64,000 bases of DNA from Bullera alba. Its lineage: Eukaryota; Basidiomycota; Tremellomycetes; Tremellales; Bulleraceae. The stretch is taken from contig BCIX01000004.1 of NCBI GenBank assembly GCA_001600095.1, forward strand, positions 686,586-750,585, written 5' to 3'. Positions 33,206 to 45,407 of this stretch are shown in pieces. The notes below the pieces were generated by a model, which worked only from the letters and a program-made list of their open reading frames with translations, did no database searches and was not told where the DNA came from. Every line of letters begins with the position of its first letter. Position 1 is the stretch's first letter. The position numbers and the translations under genes were made by a program.

Positions 33206-35021
33206 CTAGAAGCTCTGCGCGGTCGGGTTGTTTGGCGGCGACTGATGCGCTTGAAGACTGAACCCTAGGTCAGTATCCATCTTATCGACCAGCGAGGCAC
33301 TCACCTCTTCCGCTTGGCCTTGGTCATCTCCTTTTTCAGGGCTGCCCCATCGAGCGGCTTGAGCAGCTCGAACGAGCAGAGCAAGTCCTCAGATACGGTC
33401 ATACAGGCGCCATACTACCAATATGTGTGTCAGCTTCCCGACCTGCAGAAATTCCAGATTTGCCAGCTGGACTTACATTGTCAAACTCGCCGCAGTAATT
33501 TGGCGCACTGAAAATCGTCACCAGCGTGCGATCATTGTAGAACTCGTATCCGTCCTCTACGACCATATGTGCTCGACATATCAAGTCCATGTCCTTCACG
33601 GGAAGTGTCAGCGACGCAGATGGAATTGAAGACTCAGCGCCTGACTCACGTGTGTGGCGAGGAAAGCGTTGATGACACTCTTTCCATAGCAGAACGAAAC
33701 GCCTCTCTCATTGTCCTCCCAGTCGAGCGCCGTGTCCGAGGGGTCAGACCACACCAAATCGTTCAGCAGGCCATAGTCGGGGACATCTACCAACCATGCA
33801 TCAGTACGGCCCCACCTCTCCCCCGCTGGACTCACCCGTTGGCCGCTGTATCCTCCTGATATCGTCCATGCTCTTCAAACTCGGGCTGAGACCGCCGTGC
33901 ACGCAAAAGATCTTGCTGGCGACTATACTCGCGATAGGCAGAGCGTTGAACACGTCGATAAACGTCTTCCACGTCTTGATATTCGTCCTCCTCTTGCACT
34001 CGTCGTAAAAGCCGTACACTCGGGTGACATTGGCGCACTCGTGGTTGCCCCTGAGCAGGAAGAAGTTTTCCGGGAATTTGATCTTGTAGCAGAGCAAGAG
34101 GAGGATCGTCTCGAGCGACTGCTTGCCTCTGTCGACGTAGTCGCCGAGGAAGAGGTAATTGGCCTGTGGGGGGAATCCGCACATCTCGAACATCCGTATC
34201 AAGTCGGCATACTATCATACCGTCAGCTTCAGTCCGACGTAGTTGCTACGAAGCTATTGCCTCACCTGGCCGTGGACGTCTCCTACGATTTTCACCGGGG
34301 GACTGAGCTCGATCAGGGTCGGCTGTGATAGGAACACCTCGCGAGCGGCAGCACAGACGCTGGCAATCTCTGCGTTCTTGAGAGGTGGGCTCTTTGTCAC
34401 TTTACCACTGTAGCCCGCTTCCAACAGTCTTCCAATCATATTGTCCACATCGAGTACTGCCGAGCCGATACTGTTTCGGCTGATGGTCGCGCTCAGTGCA
34501 TTTCCCCCTGGGGACAGGGATCCATCTCCTGTCGGGGACGAGGGCCTGCCTAGACCGCTGGGACCGGGCGATGTTCCCAGCTGAGAGGGCGGGGGCGATG
34601 AGCCAAGCATTGATGACCGCAAGCCGGAACTAGGCGTGGAAAGGATGGTCGATGTGGTGGGGATAGATGCCGACGTGTTGATAGTACTGGCATTACTGGG
34701 TGAAGCGGGGATTGTGCCATCGAATGAATCGTGGCTTTGAGCGCCAGGTCGGGCGGCGGCACCGCTGGCGGAACTAAAGGATGAGACTGAACTGCTCTTG
34801 TCCCGTCGACCGCTCTTCAGTCCCGGTCCTCTAGGCGTGGCGTTGCTCATGTCGATCGGGGATGATCCGGTGGGAGTGGACGGTGAGCCGCCGGTACTGA
34901 TGGGTCGGGTGATGGCGTCTGGAGAGGTGATTGTCGTCGACGCGAGTTTATCAGCGAGGTCGCTCGACGACAATTCCTTGGACCGCGTGCGGCCCATCTT
35001 CTTCGAAGGTGTCTGACCCAT
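33206..35021 (-). CDS. PPZ1: Ppz-type serine/threonine protein phosphatase
   Basis: Six exons on the minus strand: 35021-34266, 34211-33836, 33786-33650, 33593-33477, 33414-33305 and 33257-33206, giving 515 residues. A roughly 200-residue Ser/Thr/Pro-rich N-terminal extension precedes a PP1-like catalytic domain, the architecture of the fungus-specific Ppz phosphatases that control cation homeostasis and cell-wall integrity. The start MGQTPSKK fits Gly2 N-myristoylation. Catalytic motifs are complete: GDVHGQ (247-252), GDYVDRG, LRGNHE, HGGLSP, RAHM and [11 protein letters not shown]. The tail ends [11 protein letters not shown]. Regulation by Hal3-type subunits is known for the family but no such gene is in the window. 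It is divergent from TRS31 over 997 bases. Confidence 0.96.
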
Positions 35022-36018
35022 CGCGAGCGAGGTCTCCAGTGGGGTCGACTAGGCGTAGGGGTGAGTTGAGCAGGTCAAATGTCCACTGGATGACGAGGTG
35101 ATTGAGGTGTGAGCGGGAGGCTACGAAAGGCTGCGGGACCAAGGTATTGACGCTGTTTCAACGGCGACCAACAATGACGTCCACGTGGCTGCACTTGAGC
35201 AACAAACAACGAGCGACAATGAGGAGCACGTCGAGGCTTGCCGTGTGTTGAGTCTGTCGGGATGAAAGGATGAAGGAGGGGGTGATGGATGGATGAACGA
35301 GTGAGTGGTGAGCGAGGTGAGATGGGTGACGGGAACGGTCAGGACGCTAGCGTCGACTCAGCCCAGGCTTCACTCTCGTAAGCTCGCTCAAATCGTATTA
35401 CAGCGCGCGACTACCTTGCGTTAGAGTTTGGATCTAAGCGGGAGCTAATTTGTATTCAGCAGTGCTAACGAACACTACAAATACCGGTAATCAAATCGTA
35501 ATGAAGCCGGCGGAGTCCGGACGGTGGCCACGACGTGGGTCGACGTGTATTACAAATCCGCTATTCCCTCAAACCCACCAAAACACCCATGCATCGATCT
35601 CTGATCTCTTTCTGCTAGCTCAGTATACACAGTACACCTATGACAGCCTACCATGCTTTCTAGATTGCAGCAGACCGCAGCTACATATGAACGACGGCGA
35701 CTGAACCCGACTGCAGCGCCGACGACTCTAATGAAGAGTGCGTAGGCTTTATTAGACCGAAGCTCCCCGCGGTCCAGGCCTTTCATCGCGGCCGCGTCGA
35801 TCGCGCGGTGGTCGAGCAGCGGCGGAGACCGCCGCCTGCCATGTCAACCTCGAAGCAACCGTCGAACGAAGCGTCCGTAGCGGTACCCCGTATTGCGAGC
35901 TGTCTGTCTTCATCGCTTCCACAGCTATTCCAGGCCAACTCATCGAGCGCGAAAGCCATAGCATTGCATTATTCCTGAGGATCACCTCACCCAGCGCCCT
36001 ATTCCGCTCGCAGCTATC
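35022..36018. other. Divergent promoter region, PPZ1 / TRS31
   Basis: The interval of 997 bases lies between two divergent start codons. It is GC-poor around 35395-35500 and has C-rich sequence just before the TRS31 ATG. I see no exon, RNA gene or repeat. Confidence 0.5.
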
Positions 36019-37110
36019 ATGTCATCACCACTCTCGTTTCCATCAGTCCACTCACCACCTTCCTCCTCCGTCTCGAATCGATACTCCCAACAACCGCCTC
36101 CTTCCTCAACGTCATCCCTCGCATCACCGCCTTACTCCAGCGCACACACCCCATCCGGCTCTACGTCGACCTTACCCCTTCCCAAGCGGGACTCCCGGCC
36201 CACCCAACCATACGCCCCCTCACTCCAACAACAGCTATTCGGGGCGTCGCCCCAGGCAGCATCCAACAATATCCTCGATAGACCGCTCAACAGGACCAAA
36301 GGGGCCGAAGTGGCTTTGCCGGCTTTTGCATTCCTCTTGTCGGAGATTGTGAGCTATAGCCAGAGTAGGGTGGACAGCGTGACGGATCTGGAGAAGAGAT
36401 TGTCGTCGTTGGGATATGAGGCTGGACAGAGGATATTCAGTTTGATCATGCTGAGAAACGTCCAGACGGCTGGAGGAAAGGTGAGCCCAAGAGTCTTTGC
36501 CCCGTTGCAGGTCTGCACGGACAACTGATTCAGATGCCCCGTTAGGATCCAAAACGCGAGCACCGACTCATTCCCATTCTGCAATTCGTTCACACCCAGG
36601 TGTACAAGTACTGCTTTGGCAAGCCGGCCGACGGTCTGGAACGCAGCGTTGAGGGGGAGGATGAATGTGAGTAGCAGGAGTCATTGGCTGTCTTCCATTC
36701 CGAGCCACCTCAGGCACCTGCAATTGAGACGCCTGCGGGCTGGCGGAAGGAGTCAATTGACCGGGTCATGTCTACATCGATTTCTGGCTGACCACGCCGA
36801 TAGACATGTTAACCCTGAATCAACCGCCTTTGACGCAGCACATTTCGATACCCAAGGACATGTCCCAGCTGTCCTGCGAGGCCTTCACCGCGGGTATAGT
36901 AGAAGGTGTGCTGGACGCGCTTGACGTAGTGAGTGGAGTGTTGCTATTCTCACATGACCCCCTTTCTGCGATAACGCAGTGCTGACTGTGTACCAGCCTG
37001 CCCGAGTCACTGCGCATACGGTACCCACGGACCAGTATCCCCAGCGCACGGTCATCCTCATCAAGCTCGACCCCAAGGTCATGGACAGGGAAGAGGCATT
37101 AGGGAAGTGA
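36019..37110 (+). CDS. TRS31: TRAPP complex subunit Trs31 (TRAPPC5)
   Basis: Four exons: 36019-36480, 36546-36666, 36804-36928 and 36997-37110, giving 273 residues. The first 95 residues are Ser/Pro-rich and specific to this gene. The rest is the Bet3-family fold of TRAPPC5/Trs31: [73 protein letters not shown], then PARVTAHTV and RTVILIKLD. The protein is a core subunit of the TRAPP guanine-nucleotide exchange complexes for Rab/Ypt GTPases in ER-Golgi traffic and autophagy. The end point (GK then TGA) agrees with the usual family length after ILIK. Confidence 0.95.
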
Positions 37111-37426
37111 TCGTAATTTCTGGCCTTGACCGGTGACCCCTCTATTGCGGGCATGCGCAGCCAGTTCGCGTGTCCAGACGCTACCTACGAGCACCCCTTG
37201 CGCCCTCGGCCTCGCAGTATGAAACACGCACCACGCATCTCGCCTGGCCATCGTTTGAGGACCTGGTCGCGCATGTGCAGGATGTCAAACTAGCAATCAT
37301 GCATTAGATGTATGGGCGTGTTTTACATGAGACTGTTAATGCACTGAGAAGCTGCGCTCTCGACTGCTTGCTTTCCTCCTCCCGCCGTCCTCTGGTCGTA
37401 TACGCTCCTCCTCACTCCGCTCTCGC
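37111..37426. other. Convergent 3' interval TRS31 / OGDH
   Basis: The interval holds the 3' ends of two convergent genes. A stretch of about 49 open codons after an AG at 37158-37159 ends at TAG 37305-37307 and reads protein-like (FEDLVAHVQDVKLAIMH). I found no donor that joins it sensibly to TRS31, so it is not called as coding. Confidence 0.4.
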
Positions 37427-40400
37427 TTACTGCGACTTGCCCTCCTGCTGGGCGGTGGCAAAGGCCATCGTGTTGATCATCTCGACTTCGGCCTTGTGGG
37501 CGTATTTCGAACCCGTGGCGACGGAACTGGAAGGCTTCCTGCCTGCGTAGATGGGCACCTTAGTCTTGTGGTGTTGGGTCTCCTTCAACGCGGTGATCAG
37601 ACGAGGCTGGACATAGGTCCATGCTCCATTGTTCAGTGGCTACGGCGTCGTCAGCGTCAAATCTACAAGGAGGTTGTGTGGCTCACCTCTTCCTGCGCCC
37701 AGACGAGGTCTGCGTTGGGGTATTTATCGAGATGAGGGGTCAACAGATCATAAGGCAATGGGGAGAGTTGCTCCACTCTGGAGATAGCAACGTCGTTGTG
37801 GCCCTTATCCTCTCGTTCCTTGAGGAGCTGATAGTAGACCTGGCCCGAACAGAGGATATGTCTCCTGACTTTTTCTGGCTCGACCAACGACTCTGGGTGT
37901 GGCTCTGGGATGTATCGCTGGAAAATGGTCTCCCCGGACATTTCCTCCAAGGTCGACCTGGCGAGCGGGTGTCGAAGTAGGGATTTCGAGAAGAAGACGA
38001 TCAGGGGTTTCCTAAATTCTCGCTTGTTCTGCCTTCGTAGCACGTGGAAGTAGTTTGCCGGAGTGGTCGGGTACACGACTTGCATGTTGCAGTCTTGGTG
38101 TTGCCTCTCCAATTTCTCCTCGGGGGGGTACGTCCTCGGCTCGTCGTCGCAGAGTTGGAGGAACCTCTCGATTCTTCCACTAGAGTGTTCGGGACCCTGT
38201 CCGTCGTATCCGTGCGGCAGATTGAGTACCAGGCCAGTTCGCTGCAGCCATTTCCTCTCGCCGGCAGCGATGAACTGATCAATGATACACTGAGCGTTGT
38301 TGGCGAAATCACCAAACTGGGCTTCCCAAATGGTCAAACTGTTCGGGCTGACCAAAGAGTATCCGAGCTCGAAACCGAGCGTACCGAATTCGGACAAATG
38401 CGAGTTTGTCACGGTAAACGAGCCCTGCTCCGAACCGAGGTGTTTTAGCGCGACGTGGGTCTGCTCCGTCTCTTGGTCGTGAATGACGGCGTGTCTTTGC
38501 GAGAAGGTACCTCTCTCGACATCCTGTCCAGAGACTCGGACGTGCGTGCCCTCGAGGCAGAGCGTACCAAAGGCAAGAGCCTCGGCCGTGGACCAGTCAA
38601 TGTTCTTGCCCTCGGAGACGGTCTTGCCTCGGGTGGCAATGATTCGAGCCAAGTTCTTGTGTGGGGTGAAACCATCTGGGTAGGAGGAGATGACCTCGCC
38701 CACTCGCTTTAGAGTGTGCTCGTCGGTTCCTGTAGGGTGATGGGGTAGAATCTCCTCTGCCAACTCCTTTGGCGTGGGGAATCCCTCCCAAGAGGACGAA
38801 AGCCATTCCCTTGGCGAGGGCTTGTACTCCTTGGATCCGTCGTGCGCCTTCTCCAACATGCCCCAGACCCACTGTCGGTGCTCGTCAATCTCCTTCTCGG
38901 TGAACGTGCCCTCCTTGATCAGCTTGTCCGTGTAGATGGACAGCACGGTTGGCTGCTGCTGAATGGCCTTGTACATGGTCGGTTGGGTGAACGATGGCTG
39001 ATCAGTCTCGTTGTGACCGTATCGTCGGTAACAGACAATGTCAATCACGACATCCTTCTTGAACTTGGCTCGCCAGTCGGCAGCGAGGCAGGCGACAAAG
39101 TTGACGGCCTCGACGTCGTCTCCGTTGACGTGGAAGATCGGTGCGTCGATCGACTTTGCGATATCCGAAGGGTATGGCGTGGATCGAGCGAACCGGGGGT
39201 CGGTGGTGAATCCAATTTGGTTGTTGACAATCAGGTGGATTGTGCCGCCGGTTCCATAGTTGGGTAGCGATTGCATTCCCATGGTCTCGTAGACGACACC
39301 TTGTCCGGCGAACGCGGCGTCTCCGTGGAGCAGGACACCCATGGCCGTGTTGCAAGTTCCCTCATCACCCTCAAAGTGCTGGATGGCTCGGGTCTTTCCG
39401 AGCACGACGGGGTCCTCGGCCTCTAGATGCGACGGGTTGGCGACGAGAGAGAGCGAGACTTTCTTTCCGCTGGGCGTGGGTCGGACATAGTTGGCTCCGA
39501 GATGGTACTTGACGTCACCACCACCGTCAGACTCGGCGGCACCGACAAACTCGTTGAGAATGGCCTCGATCGGTTTTCGGATGACGTTTCCGAGCACGTT
39601 CAGTCGTCCTCGATGTGGCATTCCCATGACAATGGACTTGACACCCGCGTCGACAGATCGGTCGATTAGAGCCTTCATTCCTGGCACAAGGGATTCACAA
39701 CCCTCGAGACCGAATCGCTTTTCGTTGGGGAACTTTGCGGCGATGAATTTCTCGAACAGCTCGGACCACATGGTTCGGTCGAGGATCATTCGCTTCTCCT
39801 CGGTTGTGTACTTCCATTGCGATGGGATCTCGACTCGTTCCCTGATCCAGTCGCACTGTCCTCGGTCGGTGATATGAACGTACTGCACTCCAATGTGGTG
39901 GCCTATTGATCAGCGACCGGTCTAGACTACTGCGACTCACAGTACATTCGCTTGAGCTCGTCGATGATCTGACCCAGGCTCATCGTGTCGTTCTCGACGT
40001 GACCGACGTATCGGGGCAAGATACCTTCAGACACTTTGAACTTTTTCTCCAGGTCCTTCTCTGTCCAGCCGTAGTACTCGAGCTTGAGTTCGGGGGGTAT
40101 ACGCGAGTCGAGGTCCGCGTCGGAGATGTGCAGAGGGTCGAGGTTGGCCATGTTGTGGCCTCTGACTTGGTACGCTCGGACAAGGAGTTGCACCTGTACG
40201 CATCCGTCAGCCACCCTTCTCGTCAGATTCCGCTCCTACTCACCTTGAGGTAATCCGTCACGTCGCCAGAGCCCTGGACGGAGAGTTTGGGACTGCCATC
40301 GGCGGCCGAGGGCACACTGCTGGCGGCACCGATGAATCCTGGTGGTGGGGCATAGGCCGATGACGAAGGCATACCCTTGTCCAGGCCGGAGAAGTATGTC

Positions 40401-40688
40401 GCCCAAGAGACGTGTACCGACTTGGGGTCCTCCTTCCAGTGTCGGTACATCCTAATCCAAAGTCAGCTGCCCAGCCTAGGGGGGTAAGAATGCCACTTAC
40501 TCCTCGGCATAGTAGGTGTTTCCGCCGCTGGCAAACGAGTCATTCGGACTAGGTGGCTGTGCCTCTGTCGCGTACTTTCGCTGCGATTTCGACGCAGTCG
40601 CCAACGAGGGCCGAGCGGACAGTGTGGTGATGGCTCGGGTGGGTATCGATGACCGACATCGTAGATGTTTGGGTAATGTGCGAATCAT
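37427..40688 (-). CDS. KGD1: 2-oxoglutarate dehydrogenase E1 component, mitochondrial
   Basis: Five exons on the minus strand: 40688-40501, 40451-40244, 40193-39941, 39902-37687 and 37639-37427, giving 1025 residues, the normal E1o length. The enzyme is the thiamine-diphosphate-dependent first subunit of the citric-acid-cycle complex that decarboxylates 2-oxoglutarate. The first 45 residues are a basic mitochondrial presequence. Family blocks in order: [103 protein letters not shown] and a C-terminal [14 protein letters not shown]. Start and all four introns fit the conserved frame. It is divergent from ferroportin-like gene 2. Confidence 0.97.
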
Positions 40689-41936
40689 GGTGAAGACAAG
40701 GGGTTTTTACCAGTGTTTGGTACTGCCTCGCGTGTAATTTCGGCAGATCACCAAGTGTCACTCTGTAGAGAGGTCTGGGTGTGAGGAGGGTCGGGGGTGT
40801 TGATACTGATGGGTATAGCCTCTGAATGATATCCGCTGCTGGCTGTTGGTCGTTGAATCCCACTGCGCTAGTGATCGTCGCCTGCCCCGCCGGTTGCGGG
40901 TTGCGGTTGGGATGACGGCGGCTGAAAAGTGGTCACGTGTCAACGGGAGATCCGTTCATCCCATCGGCGTTATCGGCCGGGAGGTGGAGGGAGGGCTCAT
41001 GACTTGTTGGGTGATCGAGCGGGGAGCTGGGAGGCTGTCATCTGGGACAGGTGTATGCTGTGAGTGGTATGGAGGCAGTACACACCAATCATCTACGCGC
41101 GACAGGGGACAGTCGATGGAAGCTATCAATCTCACTCATCCGTCTTCTCCATGGCCCTTGTCGATGTCGAGGAACTCGGAGCGGCCGGTCTGCGCAGTAG
41201 AAAGCTGGCAGAACAGCAGGGTCGACGGCTGACGAGTCCTCTTGAGCTGAGGGCTTTCGCTCAGGATAGGAGGGATTGTGGCGAGAGTAAGAGAAGAGAT
41301 GTTGCTGTCGTCTTTGGGACGGTGGGCCTTGAACGTTGAACACTGACATCACAAGGGCGCGGCGTCACTGGCCGAAGGAGGCGTCCATCGACAACAGCTG
41401 TTCAACGATCAAGGCGCACCGCTTCCTCGCTCACTGACACCATTCGCGCCGTAGACTCTGACGGCGATGAGCCACTAGTCATTGGCGCAAAGCCGAGGGG
41501 TAACTCCGAATAGGCTCGTCCAAGCTCCAAAGGTGGAGCTCATCTACACGCAGCATGGGCGCGCTTCACACCAGCAGCAGAGGACACCGAACTCTTCGAC
41601 GGTATGTGGGCCAAATATCATAACTACTCGCTCATTCGCAGCGTGCTACGTTCGTACTGCGTCCTCCATCAACCGATACGATGATCGGAGCATTGGATCT
41701 GCTCAGCCAGGCCGAGGCCAGCAGGTGACCCTGAGTTCTTGTTGTGGTTTGATCTTTGATGATCAAAGATCGCCGTGCCCTCCTTTCTTCCCCGCGTGCT
41801 GATGACGCTCTCGAGACACTCAGATCAAAGTGACACAACACGAAGGCTCACCCCATACGCTCCTTTTAGCTCCCTGCTTCCACTGATATACTGCCCACTA
41901 GTAGCTCTGACTCGACTCCACTTCAGTCCCCTCCCG
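40689..41936. other. Divergent interval, KGD1 / ferroportin-like gene 2
   Basis: The interval spans 1.25 kb between divergent starts. No exon was recognised. A near-perfect palindrome lies at 41751-41771. GATA-like and CCAAT-type hexamers occur but not in a pattern I would trust. Confidence 0.45.
41751..41771. repeat. Inverted repeat, 10-bp arms, 1-nt centre
   Basis: The arm GATCTTTGAT is followed by one G and then its exact reverse complement. It lies about 165 bases upstream of ferroportin-like gene 2 and contains GATC at both tips. It is a candidate dyad binding site for that promoter; this is inference. Confidence 0.85.
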
Positions 41937-44278
41937 ATGTCCACAAAAGCGCATTCTGCGCACCCAGAAGTTTCTGAGAGGCGACCCCTTCTCTCGCCCA
42001 AGCACACCTCGCCCTACAGCTCCCTCAGACCCGACGATCGTGATGACTCTGCGAAACAGGACAGCTTTGCTACGAACGAGATCGACCAATCGGCACTCTC
42101 ATGCCTCCTCCTGCAGCACTTCTCGAGGTGAGCCCGCTGCCCATGGTGTTAGCGATAACGACTGATTGAACGGTGTAGTATCTTCGGAGTAGTGCTTATC
42201 TCCTTCTCCAGCTACATCATCTGTAAGCCAGACCCACCTCTCACTATCGTCGTGTATAGCTGACAGACGAACCACTCAGTTGTCGAGGTGTTCAAAGATA
42301 CTCTGGCACCCGCTTCGATCAATGGTCTCGCTACTACCGGCTGCGGACTTCTGTTCTCCGGCTCAGTGGGCAGCCTGGTAGACAAATACCCCAGACTAAA
42401 GCTCGTCCGGTCTATCATCGCTTTGCAGAAGGTGCGTTGCGGCCGCTCACATCCGAGTGATATACCTGACAAAGCTTCAGACGTTCCAAATGGTCAACTA
42501 TGGCTTATTCCTCAGTAAGCCATCCTATGACTTCTTTGGCATGCCTGGACATCGATTGACACTGTTCCAGTCCTCCTCGGCCCCCTGAAACCCGTCGCCT
42601 CGGCTGCATTCCACGGCAATGCCCCGCTGATACCGACACTACTAACCTGGGGGGTGTTCCTCAGCTCTACTGTTATATCGATGTTTGTCCACCTTACCAA
42701 CACCTCCATGACAGTCGCCATCGAGCGAGATTGGTGGGTCCACCCTACACATGTGGTCACTCATGCTGACTCTCGTTTGATAGGGTGACGGCGATATCCC
42801 GGGCCAATCCGGAAATGTTGACAAAGCTGAATGCGAACATGCGTATGGTCAACTTACTAGCGAAGATGTTCCCGGCGGTGAGTCATCTCCGCAGAACGCA
42901 TCCATCGGAGTGAATGGACCAGTTCTGATCTACTTCCGTCTAGATGCTCTTCTCCATCTACACCGCCGCGCTAGGCTACACCGGTGCCACAATCAGCCTC
43001 ATGGTCACCTCCCTCGTGGCTATGGTTGTGGAGTTGTGGTGGATCAAAGTCGTTTGGAGGCGATTCCCAATTTTAGCCATTGACGAAGAAGAGCGCCGAC
43101 TGCTCAAGCAGCAGCTCGCCCAGGGTCAGCACATATCCCGCGAGAGAGCGGCGATCGGGCTAGATGAGCTGCCGAATGAGTATACTGCGCCTCAAGGGAG
43201 AAGCGGAAGGATAATGGCCATTGTAAAACGGGATCTGGGGGCATGGCGCGAGTTTAGCAAGATCCCAATTTGCTACAGTGAGTCGATCCCTCGTCCCCAT
43301 CCAATCCCATCTCGGGAGAAGGTGGAGAAGGTGAATAAGGGCGAAGGACGTTTGTTGACTTGATACAGCTTCGATGGCGTCTGGACTCATGTGGCTGTCG
43401 ACGATCAGTATGGGTGAGCAGCCCTCGAGTCTTCGTATGTAGACTATGTGCTGACTCTGCGGTAGATGGCATTGGAGTTTCGTATTTCAAGATCGCTCGG
43501 GAGTGGGACGACGTATTCCTTGCTCTGATCAGGGTGAGTGTCTCAGCGGAGCCATGAGAAGAGCTTTCGCACTGAATCCCTGTAGGTGGGCTGCCTTACG
43601 ACCAGTCTGCTCGGGACGAAAATGATGCGCGTGCTGGAGAGGAGGATGGGCACGTCCAAGGCGGCTCTGTTCTCAATTTGGTGAGTTGCGGTGCGCACGA
43701 GGCACATTGCGCCTGGCGCCGAGGGGATCGCTGACTCCGACTTAGCATGAATGACATTCTGCTTGTCGCCCCCGTGGTGATGTTCTTCCTGAGCTCTGGT
43801 AAAAAGGCGGACGAGATCCCACAGTGGAACTCTATTGTCATGCTGAGTGGTGAGTCACGCGCTGTACTCCAATCAAGTGATGCGGTGGAGAGGACTGGAT
43901 CGTGCCTCATCCACCGTCTTCAGGACCCCATGGTCTCTTGAATCTCTGTTGCCGATTACGCAGAATCGAAGCTCCCAAAGTCGAGGATCGCTGACCCGAC
44001 ACATAGGCATCATACTAGCTCGTACCGGTGCCGTATCGTTCGATCTCGCACAGGTGAAACAGCTTCAAATCACTTTATCAGCCCTGCCCAATCGGAACCA
44101 GCTCACGGCCCTGCAATCCGCATTGCAGAGCCTCAACTCGATGTTGAGACTCGTGATGACTTTCACGCTGGACAAGCCGGATCAATTCAAGTGGACGACT
44201 TTGATCACCATCCTGGCCAACACCGCCGCGGGAGGTTGTTATGTGGTGTACATGGTGAAGAAGAGGGTGGAGATATAG
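41937..44278 (+). CDS. Ferroportin-like (SLC40) metal transporter, paralogue 2
   Basis: Twelve exons: 41937-42127, 42179-42222, 42280-42431, 42481-42514, 42571-42733, 42784-42877, 42944-43277, 43369-43413, 43466-43533, 43586-43680, 43746-43849 and 44007-44278, giving 531 residues. A short hydrophilic N-terminus precedes 10-12 likely membrane helices. Ferroportin-like blocks are EVFKDTLAPASINGL, GSVGSLVDKYPRLK and the C-terminal IILARTGAVSFDLAQVKQL with ALQSALQSLNSMLRL. It is clearly homologous to the 22134-24512 gene but diverged. Exons 2-6 have identical lengths, exon 8 too, and exons 9+10 together equal its exon 9. An iron or other divalent-metal export role is inferred from the family. Confidence 0.9.
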
Positions 44279-45407
44279 CCAGTCAGGGTGGAGACTTCGG
44301 TGGAGGAGTACGAGTACTGCTTTTGCATGTGTGCAGGAGGGTATAGAACCTAGATTGTAAGATATCGCGCTGTATGATCAGAAGCTGAGACTGAGAAGGC
44401 ATAGATCACAATGTATGACTATATGACACTGTCTTGGCTCATGACTTTGGGGTGCAGCACTACTGAACACGATGGCGGTGTGACCCACGTGCACCTGTCC
44501 AGGTCGACCGATCTTGGCACGAGAAACACCCCCTCGCCTCACTATCGCTCTCATCAATCCTTCACATGAGCCAGCCCAAGCCCCACACCCTCGGTCTAGG
44601 CTGAAAGATTGCAGTCCCCTTCCTCGACCTGGTGCTTCCTTCCCCTCCACCGAAGTGGCTCAGCTCAGCGAGACCACAAACGGTCTCGCCCGCCCAAACT
44701 GCAATACGCTGCAAGCTGTAGAGCCCCTCAAGAAGCCATATGATCTCTGCTGACCATACATCACCCATCGACTCGACTCGGCCGCCCCTTCTCGCATCAG
44801 GCCCCGCGTCTCCATTTCCATCCCGACCAACTGAACGCGTGCGGAAACCATGTCCTGGGATCTGTCGCCTCAAGTGGTGAACTGGCCGTTTTCGAAATTG
44901 TCGACAGTGTACAGGTTTGGACTCGAAGACTTGATCCCGGGGTAAGTGAACCGACCTGTTGCGAGCGGGAGAAGGATATATAGACGGACTTCTGGGTCTG
45001 TGCGTTCTTCTCCCCATCATCACTGCAAACTTGTCACTTCGACTCACCACCACATAACCATAACGGCAGTCGCTCGACCCATCCAAAGCTCAGCTTATCC
45101 AAAAGTTCCCACTCAAGCCTGTAGGTGAGTGGTCACGGTCCTCTCAGCAGCGTGTCGAGTAACGAGTTCCCTTCGTTTCCTCCTGTATCCTACCTGCTGG
45201 TCGCGTGTCCTCTATCCCTAGTACCATCCCCAGATCCCCGTCGCGTCCTCCTCCACCGACTTTCGCCACTCAGCCTGACGATGAGCACGACGCACAGACC
45301 CTCTTACACCCTCTCCCGACTCTACCCTCTCTACCTCATCCCCTTCCTGCTTGTACCTGCTGCATCAGTTTGCACTACGATGATTGACCCTTCGCTGCAC
45401 AGCTACA
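44279..45407. other. Interval upstream of the unidentified 45408 gene
   Basis: A possible first exon or upstream ORF starts at ATG 44850 (good ACC-ATG context, MSWDLSPQVVNWPFSKLSTV) and meets a GTAAGT donor at 44942. I could not join it in frame to the 45408 gene. The last 300 bases are very C/T-rich (CCTCC, CTCTACC runs), a common leader composition in this genome type. No other exon was recognised. Confidence 0.4.

Noticed and set aside
37160..37307. Protein-like open stretch 3' of TRS31.
   Set aside because: No donor joins it to TRS31 without removing conserved residues; TRS31 already ends at the usual family length.
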